Origin: Leishmania infantum JPCM5
Taxonomy: Eukaryota; Euglenozoa; Kinetoplastea; Trypanosomatida; Trypanosomatidae
Assembly (NCBI RefSeq): GCF_000002875.2
Contig: NC_009397.2
Location: 188,501 to 252,500, forward strand
Length of the DNA stretch: 64,000 nt
Direction: 5' to 3'
Position 1 is the stretch's first letter. The number at the start of each line of letters is the position of its first letter. Below are positions 42,401 to 49,585 of this stretch, in pieces. Both the position numbers and the translations under genes were made by a program. The notes below the pieces were generated by a model. It was not told the DNA's origin and searched no databases. It saw only the letters and a program-made list of their open reading frames with translations.

Positions 42401-42633
42401 ATGTCGTGGTCGTACACGCGGATCTCCAGCGGGTCCTCCTGCAGCACAAGCAGATCGGCTGTGTCGAAACGCACGTCGTGCTCCCAGACCGGGTTTCGGG
42501 TGAGATGGGCAATGTCGGTAGTGTGCTCCATGTCGTCGAGCTTCACGACGACGTACGGGTCGGCCAGCCCAGTCGCCCGGTCCATGATTGGGAGGTCACG
42601 CGCTTCATGGACGGTCACCTTCAACGTGGCCAT
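36445..42633 (-). CDS. C2CD5: C2CD5 (CDP138) homologue with N-terminal C2 domain
   Basis: A 2062-residue protein. Residues 1-~128 are a C2 domain (MATLKVTVHEARDLPIMDR, then YDHDIISRDD and VVSGWFPLLD) with the calcium-binding Asp set present (D18, D25, D75, D77, D83). Further blocks match human C2CD5: ARKVVELQCNAVLGYVEEFD (~470), GGYICARSVKIVSR with WWMELREELRANARAF and NTVLGYEEE (~825-900), and VCSICHNKPVPDVLLAACTLP then LPFIEFALHKQLLFNLRLQQLNACFSLRV (~965-1050). C2CD5 is known for calcium- and lipid-dependent vesicle fusion in GLUT4 traffic; here a membrane-traffic role is inferred. It is about twice the human length because of low-complexity inserts, including a Ser/Arg tract (~1110-1330). 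More conserved-looking sequence lies at ~1560-1640 and in the last ~180 residues. ATG at 42633 opens directly into the C2 strand. Confidence 0.88.
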   Translation of the reverse strand: MATLKVTVHEARDLPIMDRATGLADPYVVVKLDDMEHTTDIAHLTRNPVWEHDVRFDTADLLVLQEDPLEIRVYDHDIISRDDIVGMVLLDCNSIIYRANPVVSGWFPLLDSGAGLHGDIRLTIRIKFHAAENPLAPALPERYVRRLDPRVAERLSSLAAAIPGGNGGHVQHANSNPRTNETSVSFSMVTSATGLNAATTQSSCVAPISSSGNHVASSEHSPRGLINEPCRISASGVNVNKKNVSVGLSTAGAGHHHHHHRRHRSTSRKLTGARRLSKAPWHAPSHSGGGGTFEAGTDVPSLAGASFSLANNNVSASTMSSSANFARYDPSVLFAGPSGATTTEAAVAMAAAAAVENSAMPLPLPSPALFPFLVEQDLDPLRAARVDHPTLAAEEEGIFVFSVWRLDPAVFRVESTHSMMEELIVKADPEHVRFTNLRSSRSINDARVIQLFKLSGKVRRQLARKVVELQCNAVLGYVEEFDMEPNGIIVRAYGTPCVVSHVKYVDQREMEALLRGKSRYIRSSMMAAYQEEFPGASMAAAPPRSHSPALPSYGLSPILSNGGVGGNVGGTSTPATPSGPTQSADLIALGNTMAALPLHLPTTNASSTPMAAHDHLLPPSMSACSSQLGTSAQQRQSDHAVAAASWASTPLSSKEAVAPTAVQSPRSTPETYARAMETGDGVDSSGVPLLSLDNGGGRAGLSAAAPASALAGALSANSTTHHHSQAALTLAKNAQCSSPPFSRSFVAPSVDATVPMLPDALVQQQPSHANLMMRSGPTDTAVATVAATPATAPPMTNALIAASGAAAGGGPPARVIISMLTVKDLPAGSIHHIGGYICARSVKIVSRVKSRQIISQERDAWWMELREELRANARAFHCNTVLGYEEETQYHEDVVLLSLYGTAVMLNMSAASLRAGPEHLFSWQKQRVASKRNCALLHLYEGSRRKGGLGFLAGEVGDLLMHHVCSICHNKPVPDVLLAACTLPVELNCETPPRLVQVAVSKPKANVKGVELAMAVSQALPFIEFALHKQLLFNLRLQQLNACFSLRVSIVVGHDAIIGMLTGSGCRLAGLPVPRLPRVTVVDQQIAHKESVVKLRDVIASRRRRRNTAHSSSSRSTSSSSSSSSCSSRPAAAAQSSAMPGADGAVPAPAVAAAGLRGGGSRDNVRGIGSTGTKASSAAFTVRSLSTSSTSHTDSSSSSSFKRCKRHRRRRRRHRARGKRGRGNRGSSSPSRGPSRSPSEADALPSTTSGIESLHSSQSRDAAAAPAQKWRRHRRTRHASACASAVAAAGAAAAGASRRAGATPGSPSRGATLPKSRSPSPSAVTSSSRPYSSSRSSSSSSSTSSRTLSTSPSKVSLHSWVLTESSMTDEDVYAPADEWRTTSGGVRTKARDYVVKIDDVEEADMMLGMVDTTNFEDGVLLTLPYVPDSANAFDWQERIVLYRRYSRASALPFGGGGGTGAAALMGSVNMSGGLSSYGATRSRSVLGASVMGSSGAYQNCSDPASAAAGGGDGMNAGGGAAAAGRMALTTRLLNEYCADAKRAFVHRACRMAMRTGQPLRLRVVNLRVEMMFVPNSADLQLRLEGCVMVASSAGARQLRQLEDRAFRVCMHYTMESLSGLQQYQQQQQQYPSQASQSNHGGGSAAGQRAAGATPIMAVNAVASGKASPYLRWKPNTPVLSPLMVDAASNNLVTTSLGGPAAAAAAAVQTASSQNSALPSMPQPLAAYAANSMCGMLAMSSVLATVDSGPAYIDARRLFTTSNAPFSIPYVQDITVPPPRVWSGVATAVSEDTAAPVRHTSTYAEYRDSRGSRTNSLTRRWNAFVRATGQSIKSLVDRATGGGTGDRRMQQQQRQWLSSSIVSDASVRAGEENGRSLMSAGGTAGGPSSMTAAARDANYCNPAARLPKDISQLQMFIPVVLFTPLDYVAGRSIVRYLGRLSQHFIREDYDTDTGDGLNMFFQRAETEIVCVVQALVRLMGGNALLKHRIVYHEICDSDGSGRAFLFATVTGDVVQVSDTVYWGKHAQPQRQQKDGSARKNEKEVATGDFSDDGDSDGAGSRKE

Positions 42634-43510
42634 AACGTACGAGCAATTGAAGGAAAACCAGAGAGGCGCAAGAGCGAGTGAAAGTGAGGCGGGGTCGAGC
42701 GGCGAGCCTGCGCACGCGGCCCTGCCACCCCCTCCTCTCGGACTGTCTCGTTGCGCGCTGAAAAGGTGGATGCACGCGTATAACGTGGAATAGATGAGTT
42801 ACGGCGTCTGCACTTTTGAATACTCTCGCACCGCGGATTGCGACACTGTTGTTGCGAGCACGTGCGGGGGTGCATCAGGCGATCTCGGAAAGCAAAATCA
42901 TGTGCATAGACACACACACACACACACACACAGACCATCGCCGGTGGTGACCATCCAACAGGACGAGGTGAGAGGGGTAGGGCGGGAGAAGAAGTGGGGA
43001 CTGTGCTCAGCTGTGTATAGGAGGATGAGCGTGGCACACTGGCCTCCTGCGTGCATAGACACACACACACACACACACAGAGGTACCAACGCGTATCGCT
43101 GCACATGGGAAGCACATGAGAGGGTACACACGCACACATCAATGCCGCACAAGCATGCTCGCGTGTCGACACGCCCGTCACGCCGAGCAACGGACGGGCT
43201 TGTCTCACGGTAGTCCGTTCACTGTTTTGTCCGCTCTTCTCAAACGACAACGGGCACGCTGTGCGGCACACAGACTGCCGGTGAGTAGTCCACACACACA
43301 CACACACACACGGGCACACACGCATACTCCAGAGATACACGGATACACATGCACATAGACGTGCGCATGCGTTGAGTCAAGGACGAGGAGTCCCCTGCAA
43401 CAGCTGCATCAGTGCTTCGCCCCCACTGACCAAACCACCATCAGTGCACATGCACCTTGCGCGCCTGTGTGTCTGTGCTTGGGTGGTGGTGATGGTGGTT
43501 CTCTCTCCCT
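42634..43510. other. Intergenic region, phosphatase to C2CD5 homologue
   Basis: About 0.9 kb with three CA tracts (about 42910-42932, 43059-43080, 43289-43312) and no supported gene. Confidence 0.6.
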
Positions 43511-45166
43511 CTACACGACTCGCGTGGGGCTGGCTGGTGTGTCGAGCTGCATCGACCGTCTCCAGAGCGAAAGCAGCTGCGCGGAAAAGCAGACGTTCGG
43601 CCGTACTTGATGACGCGCCTGGACGAGCGCGTTCAGGAGGCCGTGATATATGTCGAGGGGCGCCTCTGCTGCCGAGGCAGCCGCGCGCAGCTGTGACGCG
43701 AGCACGTCCATGTAGAAGAGCATCACCACGCTTGGGCTGCGTGACACGCCGAGCTGGCAGTGCACGACGCAAGCAGGAGCCGCCAAAGCCTGTGAAGCGT
43801 CGTAACCCACGGTGGCGGGGTAGGCCGGCCCTGGTAGACGCGCTGCTGCTGTCTGTGAGTCCTTGAGGTGGCTGTCAACGAGCTGGCGCAACTCCGTCAC
43901 ATGCGTGCGTGTGATAGTCCGTATGCCGGGGACGCACGAAAAAGCGCCAGGGGACGCACTCGAGGTGAACGACGCCGCCGTCGATGCAGCACACCAGGTG
44001 TGCAGCTTGGAAAGGACCTGTGTTACGGGACCGAGAGGCCCGCCTGCCGCGTTACCACAGCCGGTCGCCGCCTGCAGCAGCGGTGTGGTGAGGCGGCGTA
44101 CGCGCTCCAGCCGCGTAGCATGCGTGTCCTCGATGCANAGAACCACACCATAGATGGGGACGTCTATGGTCCACTCGTGAAGTGGCGAGGCGCAACCGCC
44201 AAGCCGAGAGGCGTCACCGTTCGCGCTTTCAGAAGGAAAGCCTGTACTGGCCAGTCCGCCGGGGCTCTGCACCTCTGTGGCGGGCTTCTCAAGAAGCCGC
44301 TGCAGCGACCCTACTATCTCAGCGATCTGACGCAGGCACGCCTCCTCGTGGTCGCGCACGCGTGCGCCGAACACTTCCAAGGCACGCGCAACGCACGAGC
44401 CAGAAACCGCTTCGGCATCCACGGCCTCACTGCTGTCGGCACCTGGCGCTCCGCCGTGGCACCCGGTCCTCGATGCGACGGACGTGCGCTGCTCAGCGTC
44501 CAGCGTTAACTCACTCATCATCGCGGGGGAAAATATGGCCACCGGATGCGAACGCAAGACGATACGACAATGAACGCTTGTGCTGGCGGTGAAGGGTGTG
44601 TGGCCCACCCCAGGCGCATGTTCCTCACTGAACCCGACGTTGTCGCCGGCTCGGTCGTCTTCGTCGCCCACGCACTGCACATCATACACGAAATCTTGCG
44701 CGCTCTCACTTGGAGCGGAGGTTGCGGGCCACCAGGGCAGTGGCGCTGCTTGCAGAGAGGCATTGTCGCCCGGGGCGGCGGCGCATGGTGCCATGGTTGC
44801 CTGCCTCATCAGTGCGTGCCCGATGAGAGAAAGCACCAGGCGCACAAAGACTGTATCGCCTGCGTCTGCTGCTGAAGGGGACTGCACTGCGATGCCTTCC
44901 ATCGACGGCGTTGCAGACGCTCTTGGCGGCAGGGCTGACGGCTTGAGGCTCTTCAGGAGAAGCTGTCGCTTGCGTGCAAGCCTCGAGACACAGAGCAGAC
45001 TGCTGAGGAAAACATGACCCATAACAGGCATACAGCTCTGCGCGTTATGGCCGTGTTGTAGTGCGCCGTCGCCGCTGCAGGGCGACTTACTCGCAGCGGT
45101 GGAGAGGCCGTTGAGGAAGTCTATGACAGCCGGCGTCGTGTCGCAGAGCGTGTCGCGGCAAAACAT
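43511..45166 (-). CDS. Dual-specificity protein phosphatase
   Basis: A 551-residue protein. The catalytic signature VVHCQLGVSRSPSVVM (Cys470, Arg476) near the C-terminus is the HCx5R loop of the DSP/PTP family, and FYMDVLAS follows as usual. The fold appears to occupy ~325-545 (IYGVVLCIEDTHATRLERV then the loop); an insert of ~80 residues separates the first strand from the catalytic loop. The general-acid Asp is not obvious. The N-terminal ~320 residues are not recognised. One ambiguous base (N at 44138) falls in a codon CTN, so the residue is Leu whichever base is correct and the frame is unaffected. Substrate unknown; it lies next to a MAP kinase-like gene, which is suggestive only. Start: ATG at 45166. 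Confidence 0.83.
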   Translation of the reverse strand: MFCRDTLCDTTPAVIDFLNGLSTAASKSPCSGDGALQHGHNAQSCMPVMGHVFLSSLLCVSRLARKRQLLLKSLKPSALPPRASATPSMEGIAVQSPSAADAGDTVFVRLVLSLIGHALMRQATMAPCAAAPGDNASLQAAPLPWWPATSAPSESAQDFVYDVQCVGDEDDRAGDNVGFSEEHAPGVGHTPFTASTSVHCRIVLRSHPVAIFSPAMMSELTLDAEQRTSVASRTGCHGGAPGADSSEAVDAEAVSGSCVARALEVFGARVRDHEEACLRQIAEIVGSLQRLLEKPATEVQSPGGLASTGFPSESANGDASRLGGCASPLHEWTIDVPIYGVVXCIEDTHATRLERVRRLTTPLLQAATGCGNAAGGPLGPVTQVLSKLHTWCAASTAASFTSSASPGAFSCVPGIRTITRTHVTELRQLVDSHLKDSQTAAARLPGPAYPATVGYDASQALAAPACVVHCQLGVSRSPSVVMLFYMDVLASQLRAAASAAEAPLDIYHGLLNALVQARHQVRPNVCFSAQLLSLWRRSMQLDTPASPTRVV

Positions 45167-46995
45167 GACTATAGCGGCTTTCCGTTCCTTCGCAAGGAGA
45201 GGCGAACGACACCTCTAAGTGTGTATGTATGCTTGCGCGTTTGCGTGTGCGGGGGGGGTTGGAGCTGGAGTTGGAGGTGCTTTTGTGAACAGCGCACTCA
45301 TCCACGGGTGACACGCTGTGGCAGGTGCATGCCTTTAGGAGGCGAGATGATGGAGAGCACGGAGGAAAGTGGTGGGGGCCGAGGGGGGGGGCAGCACCGG
45401 CAGCAGCTTAGCGCTCTCGCTGACACTCTAGGTACTCCTGGTGCACCCGTGTAATCATCATCACGCACCATCTCTGATGGCAGGGAGAGGACACACCTTT
45501 CCGTGCGTCGTATCTCAGGGCCCAGCGCACCCCCTCCCCTCCCCCTCCCATCTCTCTCTGTGTGTGGGAGGGAGGCCAAGCAGCACCCCTCCAGCCCTGG
45601 CAAATGCCGAGCGACTTCGGGTGGTGTGACGGGGTCAAGCGCCCACGATATGGGGAGGTCAGAGCGATGTATCCGCTGCTGATGGCGGCGGTGGGGCCCC
45701 TTGGAGAGCTTGGCGCCGTCGCGACCTGCGGATCGACGCGTTGGAAGAAGAACAGCAAAGCAAGCACGCGTAGCGGCAGTCACAAGTGCGAACAACAAAA
45801 ATGCGGTGAGGGCCGGCGATGCCTCTCTGCTCCGATCTTGTTGGGCGATGGGGCGAAATCGTTGGCGGTGTACGCGTTTCAATTCGCGTTGGCGTGTTTG
45901 ACATCACAGAGGGGAGGAGGAGAGGAGGGCGAAGAAAGGAAAACAACAACAATGAACCACACAAGACACACACACACACACACCCACACACGTGACGGCG
46001 ACGTCGCAATAAAAATACAAGAAGCGTTGAGCACGCCCGTGGGTCGTTGCATGCGGATGCGGTTGGCGACGACGCAGAGGAGATGGAGGAGGAGAAGGGG
46101 GGGGGGCTGAGGTGAGAGGGATAAGAGGGACGCGAGAGCCAGCGTACAGCCAAAGAAAGAGGAGGAAGAGGGGGAGGGAGAGGGAGAGGGAGGGGCCACA
46201 TCGAGAGAAAGACACACACACACTCGTTAGAGTGTATGCGCGGCTGCATGGGGCACGTTCGTGCTCGCACACACACGCATGCCACGCAACGCACAGGAGG
46301 AACACGTACTTACCTATACCTCCCGATTCAAGCGCAGACGCTCGACGCCCAACCGAACAAAACCTAAGCCAAAGAGAGAGAGGTTGTATAAAGGAACAGC
46401 AAGCTACACATAAATACACCCCCTCCGCCCTCCGCCCATGCAAGCGAACGTGCCGCCAACAACAACGCCCAAACACACACACGCGCACAACCTACAGGAA
46501 GATAAGATTCTTCACAATACACATACACACACATATATATATATATGTATAGGTTTATATATAGAGTGCTGGCTCGACAACGCCGATAAGGGAGGCCGGG
46601 AGCTGTGGCGCGGAGGCCTCTCCTCGAAACACAACACGAGCATGCAAGGACGAGAGGTTGAGCGCGACGGTGATGGTGACTCGGCATTAGAGCGGGGAGA
46701 GACCAAGAGTTCAGAGCGAAGGCGGAGTGTGGGGTATTCACGGGGTGAGATGTAGGGTAGCGCGCACGTGTATCAAGTGCCATCACCCATCCCGCCCAAC
46801 CTCCTCCCTCTTTCCTCTTCGACTCCTGAGTTTCAGCTTCATCAGTGGCCATCGGAAGACACCCCCCATACACACACAAACCTACCTACGTGCGTGCGTG
46901 TACGGCAAGGCGCGGCCTGAACAAGGCCTTTGCTCCTCTCGCTACCAACTGTGTAGATGTGTGATGCTCTGTGGGTCCGATGACCCCCTCTCTAC
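45167..46995. other. Intergenic region between kinase and phosphatase genes
   Basis: About 1.8 kb without a supported gene. It holds SIDER2-like copy 4 (45474-45735), a CA tract at about 45965-45990 and a TA tract at about 46532-46546. The + strand is purine-rich around 46090-46200 (pyrimidines on the transcribed strand), a possible splice tract. It forms the 3' flank of the kinase and the 5' flank of the phosphatase. Confidence 0.6.
45474..45735 (+). mobile_element. SIDER2-like retroposon, copy 4 (3'-truncated)
   Basis: It begins with the block TGATGGCAGGGAGAGGACA and runs for ~260 bases almost identical to copy 3 (on the opposite strand at 21915-22175), then stops at GCGACCTGCG, where copy 3 continues. 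It therefore keeps the 5' signature and lacks the 3' part. It is antisense to the surrounding - strand genes, in the 3' flank of the kinase. Confidence 0.75.
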
Positions 46996-48837
46996 CTAGG
47001 TATCTGCCGCCGCCTTCTTCACCTTCAGCTCCTCCTCGTGCTTGGCCACGAGGGAGTTCCACAGCTCCTTCACCTCCGGATGGCGCTCGAGGAAAAGGTT
47101 CCACAAGAACGCCCGCCCGCTCACCGGCTCTGATATGTCCTCGGGTCTCACCGAGGGCACGCGCTTGGCCGTGTCTTCGGGGTCGATCACTGGGTCGTAC
47201 CCGTCCTTTGTGAAGAACGGGTTCTGCAGCGCTGCCTGAATCGTGATGCGCTCCCGCGGGTCCCAGCGCAGGCAGTCGATGATGAGACCCACCTCATCCT
47301 CGTCCTCGTCGCCGTAAGGGCTCCGCAGGAGCTCCGCTAGCGTCGGCGTGATGGTGTTTGACGGTGGCGCTGTCTTCACCAGTTTCTTGACGGAGTTCAT
47401 GAAAAGCTCCCTCGTCTCCTTGTCGCGGTACTCGGCGATAGACTCGATGGCGCTCGCCGACGGCTCGCCCAGCACGCGGAAAATGCTCAGCAGCTGGGAC
47501 TTCCCGCCCATCGAGGTGGTGTAAAAGAGGGGGCGTCCGATCAGCATTTCGGCTGCAATGCACCCGATGGACCAGACATCGACGCCGTGGAAGCTGTCGT
47601 GGTCGATGAAGCCCATCGGGCTATTGATGGCGACTGTCAGCGTCTCTGGCGCAGCGTACCACTGGGTGCAGTTGTCCAGCACTGTCTGCACGTAGTCGGT
47701 TGTCGCGTTGAGTCCGACATCGCGGCCCTGGCCAAAGTCCGTGATACGGGTGCCGTAGCTGCGGTCGAGCATGATGTTCTCCGGCTTCAGATCGCGGTGG
47801 ATTACCGGGCACAGATGAAGGTAGCCGACACCGCGGAATATTTGGTACAGAATAAACTTGCGGTAGTCGCGGGTGAGGGAGTGGAGGGCGACCGTCGTCA
47901 GCGGGCAACACACAGGAGCGCCTTCGTCGTCGCCGCCACCCTTCCCTTCGAAACCGCCATCAGTAGAGGTCTTGGCCACGGGGGCGTCGTGATCGTTCGT
48001 TGGCGCTGCTGCTGCTGCTGCAGCTGCGACTGGGTAGTCTAATGACGACGGTACAGTCGCGCCGGCTTCGTCCTCAACATCCTCTCTGCCACCGCTACGA
48101 CTTTGCTCCGTGCTGCTATGCGGCGCGGCTGCTGCCTGGTCCTCACCTTGAGCCTCTGCCTTTACGTTCAGGCGCGATGCCCGCACAGGGGTCGGGGTGC
48201 TACTGACATCTGCGTTCACCTCGCCGCAGTTCGCCATCAACAGCCTCAAACGTCGCAGCCACGTCTCGTACCCCGGCGCCAGCTCCGCCGCCGTCACAAT
48301 GGTGGAATCGAGCACCTCGCGCAGCGTGTAGTCCATCTTTTTCATAACCACGTAGACGCCGTCGAAGGTGTGCTGAAGCTGCAGGATGGAGTCATACGTC
48401 ATCATCTCCACACCGCCGAGGGGAATGAAGAAGTCCGTCGCCGACATGACGTTGTCGTGCTGGAACGCCATCATGAGCTGTATTTCCCGAGTGGCGCACA
48501 GCCACATACGCGGCTGGTTGTTTTCGAAAAGCTGGCGCAGTTTCTTGATGGCGACGAGGGTGTTCGTGTCGTAAACCTCCTCCCGCTCCTCCAATGTTAG
48601 CGAGGCGTCCTCGTACTCCTCTGGCGGTTTTGCCTGGAACCTCTCTACAAGGTCGTTATCGCGGGCGGAGCAGACATAGCCGTAGCTGCCCTGACCGATC
48701 GGACCGACAGCCTCATAGCGGGAGAGCAGCTCGAACAGTTCCATTGTCTCCTCGCCGTTCTGATGGAATATCATCATGCACCGCTTCGAGGCGAGCGGGT
48801 GCCGCAGGATGGTGGACAAGGGCAGTGGCTGCGTCAT
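46996..48837 (-). CDS. MAP kinase-like protein kinase with TDY activation motif and large insert
   Basis: A 613-residue protein kinase. Seen: glycine loop GQGSYG (48-53), VAIKKL with Lys98, catalytic HRDLKPEN (Asp349), DFG (Asp367), activation lip T380-D381-Y382 and WYAAPETL. The TDY lip and DVWSIGCIAAEML place it with MAP kinases; TDY is common in trypanosomatid MAPKs. Unusual: ~25 extra residues before the Lys strand, about 150 extra residues between Lys98 and the catalytic loop (Ala/Gly/Asp-rich, ~190-315), and six extra residues between TDY and WYAAPE (VQTVLDNCTQ). I cannot assign an MPK number. The frame runs upstream to 49161 without a stop, but that part is retroposon sequence and lies before a strong splice-acceptor tract, so ATG 48837 was chosen. 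Confidence 0.87.
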   Translation of the reverse strand: MTQPLPLSTILRHPLASKRCMMIFHQNGEETMELFELLSRYEAVGPIGQGSYGYVCSARDNDLVERFQAKPPEEYEDASLTLEEREEVYDTNTLVAIKKLRQLFENNQPRMWLCATREIQLMMAFQHDNVMSATDFFIPLGGVEMMTYDSILQLQHTFDGVYVVMKKMDYTLREVLDSTIVTAAELAPGYETWLRRLRLLMANCGEVNADVSSTPTPVRASRLNVKAEAQGEDQAAAAPHSSTEQSRSGGREDVEDEAGATVPSSLDYPVAAAAAAAAPTNDHDAPVAKTSTDGGFEGKGGGDDEGAPVCCPLTTVALHSLTRDYRKFILYQIFRGVGYLHLCPVIHRDLKPENIMLDRSYGTRITDFGQGRDVGLNATTDYVQTVLDNCTQWYAAPETLTVAINSPMGFIDHDSFHGVDVWSIGCIAAEMLIGRPLFYTTSMGGKSQLLSIFRVLGEPSASAIESIAEYRDKETRELFMNSVKKLVKTAPPSNTITPTLAELLRSPYGDEDEDEVGLIIDCLRWDPRERITIQAALQNPFFTKDGYDPVIDPEDTAKRVPSVRPEDISEPVSGRAFLWNLFLERHPEVKELWNSLVAKHEEELKVKKAAADT

Positions 48838-48927
48838 GAGGCCGACTAAAGGCTCGTGTGGGTGTGCTTGATGGACTGCGCTGACGACACGAGCACCACC
48901 CTCTCCATTCAATACGGTTGCTTCGCC

Positions 48928-48985
48928 ACTTGCCTTCACAGAGCATCGGCACAGAGAGAAGAGAGAAGAGGGAAGGAGGACGACA
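48928..48985 (-). promoter_or_regulatory. Putative trans-splice acceptor of the kinase gene
   Basis: On the - strand a long T/C tract (complement of about 48950-48985) is followed by AG at about 48934, with another at about 48929, giving a ~95-base leader before ATG 48837. It lies between the retroposon and the kinase, so the mature mRNA would exclude the retroposon sequence. Confidence 0.5.
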
Positions 48986-49084
48986 GTAGTTGAGAGAACG
49001 GGATGCGCCTCCGCAGACGCGCAGACGGAGTCGCGACTGGAAGTGTGTGCAAGTAGCCCAGGAGAGATGAGCGGAAAGCATTGT

Positions 49085-49420
49085 TTCAGCGGTCCAACGC
49101 GTCCGTATTCCACCCGCGAACAAGCCAGCAAACGGATACGCATGCACAACCACACAGCCACCGATCACCTGCCGCCGCGGCACTGCCGCTAACGCCTGGC
49201 CGTCATGGGACAAGCCGTCCTGCCACCGAATCGGGCCATGCGCCTATCGAGCTCTTCCTGCCCTTCCTTGACCCCTCGTCGGGTACGCGCTGCGCGGCAG
49301 ACTCCACACGGACCTGGCTAGACTGCATGTCTTGATCCCAGCGGGCCGCGCCCAGGGTCCTGCGCTCGAGGGCGGAGGCGGCAGGCGTCTGCCGTGAGTG
49401 TAACAGCGGGGTGGTCTCCG
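49085..49420 (-). mobile_element. SIDER2-like retroposon, copy 2 (5'-truncated)
   Basis: The reverse complement matches the 3' third of copy 1 (about 3381-3711) with only scattered substitutions, from ACCACCCCGCTGTTAC to GGACCGCTGAAA. The 5' part with the GCGTCGTATC motif is missing, as in incomplete reverse transcription. It lies in sense orientation in the 3' flank of the CTU2 gene. Confidence 0.8.
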
Positions 49421-49585
49421 CTGCCCTTCTTTTGTACCTTTGCCTTATCCTACTTGTCGGCTCTTAGAGAACTGGAGGAGGGGGAGAGGGAGGGAGGGTG
49501 CAGTGCCGCCGGCGTGTCGCCCTTGCACACACGGATGGGATGGGACGGGGCGGGGCGGGGCGGCGCAGCCTGAACACGTGGGCTG

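Larger units (their letters stand above)
48838..49585. other. Intergenic region, CTU2 to kinase gene
   Basis: About 0.75 kb holding SIDER2-like copy 2 and the putative kinase splice acceptor. No gene seen beyond these. Confidence 0.6.

Noticed and set aside
43511..48837. Phosphatase and kinase as a functional pair
   Set aside because: Adjacency within a polycistronic array carries little functional meaning in trypanosomatids.
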